Source of the DNA: Branchiostoma floridae
Taxonomy: Eukaryota; Chordata; Leptocardii; Amphioxiformes; Branchiostomatidae
DNA length: 64,000 nucleotides
Reading direction: 5' to 3'
Assembly: GCF_000003815.2 (NCBI RefSeq)
Contig: NC_049980.1
Span: 22,395,249-22,459,248 of the forward strand
Shown: positions 12,901-24,900 of the stretch, piece after piece
Layout: every line of letters starts with the position of its first letter
How positions within the stretch are numbered: the first letter of the stretch is position 1
Translations under genes and position numbers: made by a program
The notes under the pieces: generated by a model
What the model was told of the DNA's origin: nothing
Seen by the model: the letters and a program-made list of their open reading frames with translations, nothing else
The model's database searches: none

Positions 12901-15900
12901 GTCATCTCCCTGCTGAGGCCAGGAGGCTGAGGGCAGGGGGTTAATTTGCTGTGACTGGCCCTTTTAGGGGAAGGAGATCAGGCTAGGGTGACACTTTTGT
13001 AAGGGATATTCTTCTCCAGTATAAGTTAAAGTAATTATATTAAGTAGATCGCGGTTTACATAATTAGCATCTCATTATGTTGATAATCACCCTAAGTACC
13101 TACCTACCAAGAGCAAAGAATATCCAGCAATCCCCTCTGCAGTTATCCTTCTTAAAAGTTACGAACTATAAGACCCACTGCAGTTCCAAACAAGCTGCTA
13201 GGGGGCCCAAAATTACACCATTCACTCCTAGTCCCAACAGCTATCCACCACTTAAAAATCATGAACATGGCACTTCTGGAAAATTTAGGCGCAAGCTTTG
13301 ACGCTCACTTGCAGTACCAAAACAAGTCGCCAGGAGGCCCATTATCGAACTTGACCTTCCTTTCTGTGTCCCCTACCTATCAACAAAATATCATTAGCAT
13401 CCATGTAGAACATCTCGAGTTATCGTGTTAACAGACAAACGCAATTACATACAAATCCCGATACAGCACCATAGGTAAAAGCTAGCTAAACCATTCTCGC
13501 ACATGACAATCCTTTACACAACCGCTACACACCTGCCAAATATCGTAGAAATCGCCCAGCTGCATTTTGAGTTATGCTTCTCGAAACAAACCTCGAAAAA
13601 ATACAAAGCTCGCTGCTGTACCGTAGGAAAACGCCAGGTAAACCATTTTCAAACTAGGCATGCCTTTCGACAACCGCTACACACCTACAAAAAATCAAAA
13701 AGTTCCATCCACAATTTCTCGACTTATATGCTGTTGACCTACATACAGACCCAAGTAAGCAATCTCATAATATTCGCTGGCGAATATAACTAAGTAAAAG
13801 CATGTGATAACAACGAGTACACAGAAACTGCTCAAAGAATTTGTGGGGACAGTGCTGCTACTTCTTTGTTATGCTATCATGCCGCCAGTCAAGTACAGTA
13901 GAAGCCAGCGTATTTCGTGCAATTATCCGGATGGTGCAACAAAGCGAAGTTATCCAGCTGGACCACGCCACACGGGATTTTGTGACTGCGTGCAATTAAA
14001 AGAAGTGTGCGGTTATCCGTCGTGCAATTAACTGGCTTATACTGGTATATAAGATATACACCATCTGAGTATCCAGCTATTTCAATCTCTAAGTATAGCC
14101 CCGAACGGCACACAGTTATTCATGCGACAGTGCGTCCTGAGCCGTCGGTGTGGGTCACGGAAAGGGCGATCTGTTGGTTTCGTTCCCATTACTGTTTCGT
14201 TACCCTGATGATAATCTAGGGAGATGGCTGAACTATAGGGCGATGATCGTCCGTCTCCGGGTGCCACTTTGCCGCTGCCGAAGTGGGAATACCTGGTCCC
14301 AGGGCCGCGGCGGGATCACGCGAACCCTGCGAGCCAACACGGGCTGAACTCTGTCTGTACTGCTTCGATTAGACACATTTCAGTCCAAATCTGTTCCTTC
14401 CTTCCTTCGTGCAGACTCGTGTAGTACCAAGCAGCACATACATGTAGGGCAAAACGTTTCTTTGTTGTTTCAGTAGCCGGATATATCTTTACAGGGAGGG
14501 GTTGCTAGTCCTTCCCCTTAAAATGCTCAAAGCACCTTTTTAAACACAGGACTCCAAGTTTGCTTCCCTTCTGAATGACCAAGGAGCTTTTGTAGGGTAA
14601 AAGCTCCTTGGAAAAACAGATACTGTCACAACCGAGATACCTTCCCAGCATTGAACTAGGGTCTCACAGTTACCAACTGTCTGGAACCAGGTCAACTGTG
14701 AGGTCGCTACCAGTTGGGCTACAGGGACATTCCCTTCCAAATTAGCAGAGAACAAATGTGAGACACGTATAGAAAATAAAGTATGAAAAACCTAGAAATT
14801 TATTTTGTCATTGTGCAGCCTGATAGAACACTTGGCCCTATTTTGTTGATGATCCTCTCCCTAGATCCACGGTCAAACGTGCTTTGTCTCCATCTCATAA
14901 TGTTCTGATGGTATAGAAAGAATGTCACTGTAGAAAATCTAGAAACTTGGCCCTATTTTGTTGATGATCCTCTCCCTAGATCCACGGTCAAACGTGCTTT
15001 GTCTCCATCTCATAATGTTCTGATGGTATAGAAAGAATGTCACTGTAGAAAATCTAGAATGTTTTATCGTTGGAACTGAGAGGATACCCACCTTATTTGG
15101 TCCTTGCCTCTTATTCTCTAAATCAGATCACCCTTAAGGTGAATGGACGAGATCAGAAGACAGCCGATACTCCAGAGCAGTGTTAGCGGCGAACTTTGTG
15201 CGCGTACAGGTGGAACATGCCTCCACATAATAAACAAGCAGATAGAAAGTGTCATGTCATTGAACTTGTGGCCCCTATCTCAGAAAATATACAAAAATCC
15301 TCAAGACTGTACGAGTACTTACATGTATCACATCAGAGATTGAGGCAGTCATAATCACCTATGGTTTCCTCTTCGACTACTTAAGGAATTCCAAATTATC
15401 TTCTTCTTGAAAAATCTGCGTTGATCTGATGATCTGTTAATTTTGATATATATCTAATTTTAGTATAAATGAATAATCCTTTCAACATCGCCTGTTGTTA
15501 TTCAATGTTTATCCAAATCATGGGTACCGTCAATGTGAATATTATCAACCATGGCCATTATTACTTAGTTCTCAATCAAATGCCCTGATAAGCAATCAAC
15601 CGTTAAGATGTTAAGCCATTGTTGTCTGGTGCCCGTCCAAAGTTTCAACAGACGATTTACAAATACCGTATACATGGCGACCAAGTGTCCACAGAAGGTT
15701 GGACAAACAATATCTACGAATGCCGTTAACAGGTCGAGACATTGTTATTTGATGCTCGTTCAAATGTTGGAAGAACAATGTACGGATACCGTTTACATGA
15801 CTATTTACTGTGATGTGGTGTTCATGCTGCAAATGATCGACAAAACACCGTTGAAATGACGAGGCCACACAAATTGCCGGTCCGTTGGCACGCTATGGTA

Positions 15901-18900
15901 CTTGCGGAGGACACGCCTTTTGTTTCGCGTCGATAACTGGCGACAAGCAATGCTTTGAACATTTCTCCCTTCTCTGCCTTAGTTAAGTTAAGGGCCCGGT
16001 TACCTTTGCTGTGCGACCGCAAAGTGATGGCATTCTTGGGCTAGTCGTGCATGTGTAGCACACAGTTTAGCTGGCTGTCTCGGATCCTTGTGTGCGGTTT
16101 ATTCTGTCACAGCTAACTAGTTTGACAATCCAAAGTCGTATGAGGACCTACGACGAACGTGACGGCACCGTAATGAACTATTTGGTTTTAATGAGTTAAA
16201 TACAGGACAAAACTGTGGTTGAGAATAATGTAGTGAAAATTCTGTTGGTAGGAAGGTTCATGTTATAGAAAGGGACAATGTCGGTCATGATGTAGAAGCA
16301 TGTAGAGTTTGGCCCACGTATTTGTGCGTTGAAAAGTTATTCTGACTGTTGGATCTTGATTATAAGATTAATTCAAAATTTTAGACCCAGAGCCTACATT
16401 TATTTTTGCCTGTAGACAAACCATCCAATGATTTATCCACCCACTCTGGACTGACACAATATTCAATCTGCATGTATAGCAGGGTGTAGCTGACAAAATC
16501 GTTTGAATCTAAATCGAGGAATATTTTGCACTCTAATAACCGCTTGGAAGACAACAGGGAGGCCAAACTTTTGAGCAAAAATCCACCAAATGTTTCAGGT
16601 TTGCGTTAACTTTTATTTTACCGCGGTATCATTCAACTGCAATTGTCTGGGACATAATTTTTTACCTCTATTGTTAATGTCAACTTACAACTTTTCTTCT
16701 GTAATCTTGCGCTTATTCTCCCACCGTGACCCGAAGCTTTGCCCAACATTTATATAGAACCCCGTTTTACGGAAAGCGCGCGAACCTCCGTGCCGAGCTG
16801 TCGTCTGCGCATCGTCACCATGTCAACGGACAATTGGTGCTGACAGGATAAAACATGGCGGGCGCGCCAATTATTACCTATTAGCCCCCGATCATAGCGG
16901 CCTTTCAATTTTAATGTCTGACCCATTTAGACTGGGAGGAAACTAGTCTCTACTAAACCTTCTTCGGGGACCTTTGCTGATATCGGCCAATTTTCGCTAT
17001 TCAGCCCGGGGAAAATTCTCTGTACATACATGCCTGTCTTAATTGTCCGAAACTCACCAGAGATGCCTACATCTGGTTTACCATTTTTCTTACGGTTCAT
17101 GAGTTGCACTATAGCAATGTATTTGCAATAAGTATCATACATCTCATGTGAGTATGTCACCGAGTCACCTTCTGGTTCCTGGATCAGTTGAATAGACAGC
17201 TCCCGATCATTTGATATCGATATTCCTTATCAGGGTAACATAAAACAAACAGTGGATTACAGTCGCTAGCGGTCTGTCGTAGGGACCGATTGAAACAAGT
17301 TAAAACTTAAAAAAATGACAAACAGAATATTCAACCAAGAAAAATCTTACCCACAACTCCAACACTGTTTGTGATGACAGTTGATGATATCTCGCAGTCT
17401 CCTGCTTACTATGTAGTGTTTTTTTGATAGAAAAACTGGCGAAACTTCTCAAGACTTATCATAGACTTTTACATTCTTGAGAAGAGTTTGTAAAGAAGGC
17501 GTGCATAAAGAGTTCATGATAAACTGTGACTGTGTGTGACGTCTCTTGATTTGCTGGCGCCAGACTCACACAACTCGCTCAGACAAGCCTTTCCGCTTCT
17601 TCCCCAGGTTTCCCGTCCGCTCCGCAGACTCCAAACGGCAACGGCGCTGCTGAGACGGCCGAAGACGCGGACGACCGAGCAGAAGACGAGAAGACGCAGG
17701 TGGGAGAAGACATGAAGAAGAAACACCGGCGGAATCGGACCACGTTCACCACGTTCCAGCTGCACGAGCTGGAGCGCGCCTTTGAGAAGTCTCACTACCC
17801 TGACGTGTACAGCCGCGAGGAGCTGGCCATGAAGATCAACTTGCCGGAAGTGCGCGTACAGGTGGGACATGCCTCCTCATACCATACAAGCTCATAGAAC
17901 TTTACGGATTTCGTTTCGGTTTGTAGTTTATTCGGCGGCTTTCATATTAGCTCTTTCAAGGCTAGAGGCTCACTGAATGAAACGAAACAACTCTACACCC
18001 GAAAAAGACGTACAAAAACAAACTGAAGCCAAATACGTACTTGATGACCAGTGATGCTCTATACATTGTATTTCTGTTCTCTTTTAAATCATAGTTTTGC
18101 ATCGTGCATCATATTCCTATTATAAAACCAAAAGGCACGCAAATCCAATGTCGGTCACTGTATGGTCTCTCAGCGATCTCCGTTCAGTAAAGAGGTGCCT
18201 CAGGAATTCATACTGGACAGGAAGCAGCCAGGTTCTCCCTTTACGGTTCTGAATTAAGTTTGTTGAAACCTCTCCCAGGGCAATGACCCATTAAACTAAA
18301 AAGTGACCAAAGGACCCGAATTACGTCCGCTCCATTTGACTTCTGACCCTGGTCTCGGACACGCCATCAATCAAATGATGAAAGGCCAATTCATTAGTCA
18401 ATCCGCTAATGGTTTGTTAATCGATAAATCGACCGGCCACACAACTGAGGGATTTTTGTATTTAAAAAAAAACGTGCTTGTCCCAATGCTTTGATGCTCC
18501 TGACCAGACGATGTCAAGGCCTCCTTTCAACTGCCGCCGATCGATCAAAACTTGCTTTTTGTGCCTCTTGATTATGTAATAGGAATATGATGCACGATAC
18601 AAAAGCATGGTAAAACACATAACGTAATCATCATTTTTTGTGAAATTCTGTGAGCGATATCTGTGAAATATTTGGTCGCTAAAGCCCCGGTCACAAAGCG
18701 CGTACGATTCCTTACGATGGACTATTCCGCATATCGTACGATGAGCACAGTACATCACAAGAAAATCGTAAGCATCGCAAGCCATCGCAACGCATCGGAT
18801 GGTGTTCAAAATTTTTTCAGCGTCGCACGATTTTTCACTTGTGTCTCTTCTGTATAGCCGTCTGACCGCTTTTGTGCTTCTTTAACCAACAAAATGTGGA

Positions 18901-21900
18901 CATAGCTGTTAAATACCTTCCTATAATATCTTTAACTGTAAAAATAAATTAAAAAAGACCATGACAACAAGAGTATTGCAAGCAAAAGTTCAAATCAAGT
19001 GTGAGTACTGGTATGGTTATCTCGGCCTGCTTGCCGGCTCTACGTGTCAGGCTCTTTCGAAGATCGTATCATGATATGCTATCAACAAAAAGATACCATC
19101 ATACAAAAATCATATGATAAGCATTATATCATATGTATTTCCGACTCATAGAGCCTGCCTTTATGTTCGAGTTGTCCCCATGGTTATTACGATTATGGTA
19201 AACTGACCCAAGACCGACGAGAGCTGAGATTTGATCTAATTATAAACTCACGTGCATGAAGCGATCAAACAATTGTCTGCATCACCTGTGCGGGACGCGC
19301 TGTTCTCTGGTTGCGACTGTGGCAGTTGCGACTGATATATTTCCCCTTTTCGTCAATATCGACAATATCAGGGAAAACTGAAACCATCACAACATGCTAA
19401 AAAATCATAAATCTATAACCTCATCAGTAGACAAAAATTGCCGTAATGAACTCTGCTATGGGGGCAAATAAAATCTTACGACGATGGCGAAATTTTGAAC
19501 ATGTTCAAAATCCATTTCAGCTCTATTTTTCGCCATACGACGCTCCCCGATTTACTATGATTCACTGCGATTGACGCAGGCACGCTCTTTAATATGACCT
19601 CATCGTACGATGCACTACGCGCTTTGTGACCACGGCTTTATATACTTAAACCATTGCTTCCGATTCTCCCCCGACTTACGACGCACTGCGCTTATCCTGC
19701 GCATCGGAAGGAATCGCAAGGAATCGTACGCGCTTTGTGACCGGGGCTTTAGCGGTCGCAACCCCTAGCAAAAAGTGGGTGTTAGATACCAACAAAGTTC
19801 ACTAATCGCTCACATCCTTGTTTACTTCCACTTACCTTGGAGGGCGGGCTACTGATAGTAGAGTTTGTTTATTTGTTTGTTGGCAAAAGTAAGGTGAATA
19901 GTTGTCCAGGAGAGCCAGTCCGAAGGAGGGGTAACGGGCACCTTAACTGCACAGACAAAGTGGACCCTATGGTGGTCAAAATCCCCTGGTACGGTAGATT
20001 ATTACCTGCATGAAAAATGGCTGTATTGTTCTCCCAATTAACCAGCGTAGTTAATCTAGTAGAGACCGCATCCTTGTTGTATCTCTGCCAAGGTCGCACG
20101 TGAAGTTCGCTCCCAGGCGTGGCGCTAAAAGGTGGTGTTTCCTAAATAAGTCCGACCCTGGGGACGAGGTAATTATTAAACGAGGGGTCAGGAAGGTCGC
20201 CTGATGGACGACAGTGGTGGAGACATCAAAGCCTGGGACAGAGAATGCGAAATGAGCGGGAAAGGCAGAGAGTGCGCCGCCGAACAATGGTGTCGCCATC
20301 ACCAAATCCCCCGCTGCCCGTCCGCCGTAAATGGCGATCGCGCCTCTCACGGAAGGAGGTGCTTATCAGGGACGTTAGGCCGTGCGTGTGCGCACTCGGG
20401 CGTGGAAATGGGGTTATAAACCGCCGGGTCCTGATGTTGGTGCTCCCTGGCGTGGAAGGCAATGCGATAGTCTCGGTACCAGGCACAGAGAGAGGACGTG
20501 TTCATCATTCAGTAAATCAACTGATTAAGGCAACCAATTAATAAACAGGGTTGGGTCTGATTAAGTTGTATCTGCCAGAATTAATAGTTATGGCGTTGAG
20601 CGCTTCGATACAGGAGCTCACGATAATATCATTGTTGCCAAAATACCAAATCCCATAAGATATTTTAAAAGCTACGAAGATGAAAACTCAAAACAAGGCG
20701 AGGGTGTAATATTTCTAAACCCTTTGTGATACTGACGCAGACTTAGACAAAGACGTAGAAGATAAGGACATAAACGGCCTCTTGCCGTAGTTTTGCTCTC
20801 TTCAAGAGGGATGGCTGTTAGAAAAGATGAATGTTGACTCTGCGCATCGTCACTTTGGCACGGCCATTGCCCAGAGGTTTTGACCATTTTGTCGAAAAAT
20901 CAATTACCATGAAATGCCCTAGATATGGTATTCTTTCCTATCAGGAAAGGTACTGAAACTATCTACCTCACCTCATATTAGTATTCAATGGTTAGTAAGT
21001 AAAATTCTAAGATTCATTTTGTAGTTAGATTTTGTAGTTCCGTATGGAAGTCACTGTACCTTTTGTTACGTCAGTGAACCTTTGGGTGGCCGCTCGCGTG
21101 CAGCCCGGCGGGTGGGCGGCAGGTCCCTTTAAGTGAGCGGCGCGGCTCGAGTCGGGAAGCATTAGTGGGACAATAATTCCATTTCTCCTGACGCCCCCGC
21201 TCGTACAATGTAATTAACCATCGGGGGACAGGGTGACAGGGAAGACAGGTACATATCGCCGCTGTCAGGCACACGACAGGGCTATGAGAACATGTGTACA
21301 TCGTCTCTTATTGAGACTTAATTGAATCTTAAATTCTAGTAAAATCTAATCAACCATCGGTGGACAGGGAAGACGGTCGTATATGGCCTCCTTCTGTCAA
21401 TATTGACCAATGTAAGACCCTAATTCATATCAATCCTACTACATTGGCTATGGCTTAATCGAGAATGACAATCTAAGCCACGCAAGTCACATCTGAAATG
21501 TGTAGGACAGCAACGACAAGGAGGACGGGGCACATGACAGGGCTATGTCACAGCACCGTCGCTTTTATTTGGACGTAGTCGAATCTTGTCAAATCTAATC
21601 ATTGCCCCTCTGTGGAACAGGGGAGTCAAGTTCATTCTGAAAGTGTCAGACATATGACAAGTATGTGCCAGGTTCAGGTGCACGGCGTCGTCGCTTTTAA
21701 TGTCGGGACTTTATTAGATTTTCATCTGGAAGACAGGGAAGACAGGGTTGTGGCAGGTTCCGATTAACCGTGTCACCTCTTCATCACATTACATGTCACA
21801 CACATGAAAAGGCGACGTCAGCTTCACGTGAACAGCATCAAAACATGGGATTTGATAAATCCGGATACGACAGGTACAAACAAAACAAAATAAGTTTCGT

Positions 21901-24900
21901 CGAACACTCATGGCAAGGCCATATCAGGTTCAGATTCACATCCCACAAACTATCAAAACAGACTCACACGATAAAAATGTACATGTGTTTGTGTGTGAAG
22001 GGGTGTCCCTGTGGCTTAACTGGTAGTATCCTCACAGTTGCGCTCCTTGTTCCAATTAGTTGGTAACTGGGTGACCGCGGTTCAAATCCTGGGAAATGCA
22101 TCTCGGTTGGGACTGCACCCGTTTTTCGGAAGGAACGTAAAATGAAGGTCCTGTGTTGGAGACATGTTCATCACAGTAAGGGATAACGCTTACACACGTT
22201 GATGAGGACAGTAAAGTCAGTTGAGAACAGTGTCCAATGACTGACGTTTTCACGCTTCAATAGCAACGCGGTGTCCAGCCCTTGTCACCTCTCTTTCTAC
22301 GGCCTATTCTCTTGCTAACCATCCGGCAGAGTTTGACCCAAGTTTTCGCTTCATTTTGTAGGTTTTCCTAGTTGTCTAGCTACGTAGGAGTAGGTGAAGA
22401 GCTAAAACGTGGATAACTGATAAGACAGTACAAAATGCAGCAAATACAAAAAAATAATAGACGTTGGCTAGACAGAATAATTTGCCAGAGGAGCTAGCCG
22501 ACAGGGAAGAACAGCTTCCAACCTACGGAGTCTGGCAGAGACTACCTCTCCCCGCCCTCCTCCCGCTTCTGGCGATGACATGACTTCATCTCATTGTAAG
22601 TCATTCCTGTCCCTTTCACAGAGCCTGACAGGCAGAGCGCGTGTTCTCTAAATGGACCGTCTCCGGAGCAGGGACATTAATATTGCATCCCGTACGAAAT
22701 TCAATTTAATTTACACCGAGGGACGGCGGAACGCACTTTTGAAAAATTAATAAACTTTATTAGGGGACGTAAATTCAATTGTTTGCGTCCATCTCGTAAA
22801 TTTTGTTTCCACCCGCGAATTTCCGGGTTTTGATACTGTCAATGTCGTTCTGACGAAACGCTTGAATAGATAAAGATTAGGGAAGGGTGACAGGTGCATG
22901 TTTGGGATGTCCCTGTAGCTCAACTGGTAGCAGCCTCGCGGTTCGTCTCCAGGTTTCATTTACACGTAGTTTATTAGATGGTAACTGGAATACTCCGTGT
23001 CGAAGGGAATCTCCAAAGGGGCGTCCAAAGGGGGTGGGGATGGGGTCTCGTGTTCGGGAAGGTACCTCAGGGGGGGGGGGGGTGCTGGTAACTCCTCCCT
23101 GTAAAAAGATACCATGAAACAGATAGTAAACTTCCGTAAATAGTTTCATCAGGTTGGTTTATCAATTGAACAAAGCCTTCTTCTTCACAAAACCTTCTTT
23201 AATTTGCGTATAGCACCGAGGGCATTTGTTTCATTTTGTACTGATGAATGCGACAGATGGTCGTCGAAATGTTTACTGAAGAAGTGCTGTGTAAGGAAGA
23301 CTTTGTTCGTTTCAGATAGTAAACTTGCTGCCCTATGTGCCAATAGGCACTTCAAAGGTCTGAACAAACGAATTTTTATAACAATATCAAAGACACATAT
23401 TTGTAACTAAGGTTTTCAAGTTTCAGAGGAGAGAATCACCAAGATTGTGGGTATCAAAGCGAAGAAGAGAAGAATTAAAATATAACTTTTGTCGTCTAAA
23501 TGATAGGGCCCGGTACACCCAATTTCCAAATACGGCTCGTCATGAGGGCAACATTCATAAAATGATAAGTTACATTGGTAATCTTACAACTCCATGGACT
23601 TAATTTCCATCATCAATTTGGTTCTTGACGATACAGAGTGAGCATCAGAATATCGTTAGTGTGTCACTGTTAGTGTGTTTCTCGTTCCAGTAGAGGGCGG
23701 TCGTGCTGCTACCTAAATTGGCTTTTTGTAACCATCTATTTCATAATTGGATTATCATGCAAACTGCAAAAATATGACCAAGAAGATAGCAAAGCACAGT
23801 GTATAACGATTTATGTCTTACGTATGGGATTCGTCGGGAGATATGTTAAATGTTAGATCACAGGTAGGTAGATCGCAGCGCGATCGCAGCGAGATCGCCG
23901 CCCTGGTGGACTGGAGGTGTTGGTGGGCTGTGGCGATGTGAGGGTAGTAGCAAGGGCAACCATCGGAGAAAGATGTACTGAAACCGTGCTTCGACAGTTG
24001 TAAACACAAACTAGTACACTCTTCCTGTTTTGTACTATAACTGCTTTTTCAAAAGTAGAAGATGGTTTCCTTTGTGTTATCCCCTTGGTGTTATCCCCTA
24101 AGTGTTTTAGTAAGCTAAGTTGGTTCGAGATACATTCCCATCATAAAACTGCGTTCATGACTTGGTGTGCGTTCCGTCAGACAGTCTTAAGCCTGTTGTC
24201 ATTTTCCTCCCTCATAGCGTGTCTATAGGTGATCATGACCACAAGTTTCATGCATTCGTCATCATCGCACAATATACAATAACAGTTAATACGGCTGGAG
24301 TCGCTAATTAGATTATTATCTGGATATTATTAATATGAGATCAGGAACCATGCAACATGCGTCATTGTCATTGTTACAACACGAACACCCAACAAGAAGA
24401 TAGAGTTGGTCAATAAACAGAATTATTTATTCCAGAAACGAAAAATAGCAACGTGCATCAACTAAACCTTTCTTGGAATGGATCATACGTATTAACCTAC
24501 ATAGTCATTATTTCATTATAAGCTCCGGAGTTAGTGTTATCCCACAATATAGCCATGCAGGGGTAACGATACACAATTGAAAGCAATGATGATGCGATTA
24601 TAAATTTATGAATGCCTGATGAAAATATAAAGGCCAGGTTAAATCATTAAAACTGGATACTCTAAATTATACAACACTCTCATGACGAATTCATGGGGAA
24701 TACAACCCAAACAAGCCCAGGTTCGTTACTGCGAATTAAAAGCCCGAATCATGTCGTGCGATTTATGTAACATAACAATGGATGTTCAGTTTGCTTTTGC
24801 TTCTTTCACGTAAACATGAATTTCCATTTAAAGGCTGTACAGCTATAAAGATGTAATGCCCGAACATGCTCTAAAGCTCCGTTGTTGGAACAAACCGGCG

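Larger units (their letters stand above)
6971..17607 (+). other. Rx intron 1
   Basis: A 10.6-kb phase-1 intron with no accepted gene inside. It holds a small imperfect hairpin near 7939-7974, a three-copy tandem repeat (11264-11512) and a LINE reverse-transcriptase remnant (about 11640-11990, minus). It also has an 18-bp poly-C run, a small TIR element (about 13896-14044), a SINE, a perfect 115-bp duplication and a decayed tandem array (15603-15858). Unique stretches that could be control elements lie near 12590-13010 and 16720-16930. Confidence 0.85.

Noticed and set aside
17514-17870. 118-codon minus-strand frame
   Set aside because: Antisense shadow of Rx exon 2; its peptide has no recognisable features.
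20204-20541. Overlapping frames of 71-99 codons in the GC-rich island
   Set aside because: Open on both strands because of base composition; basic, low-complexity peptides with no domain.
22003-22125. Possible functional tRNA gene
   Set aside because: A- and B-box-like words are present, but the spacing, broken anticodon arm and related copies with non-tRNA tails show a SINE.
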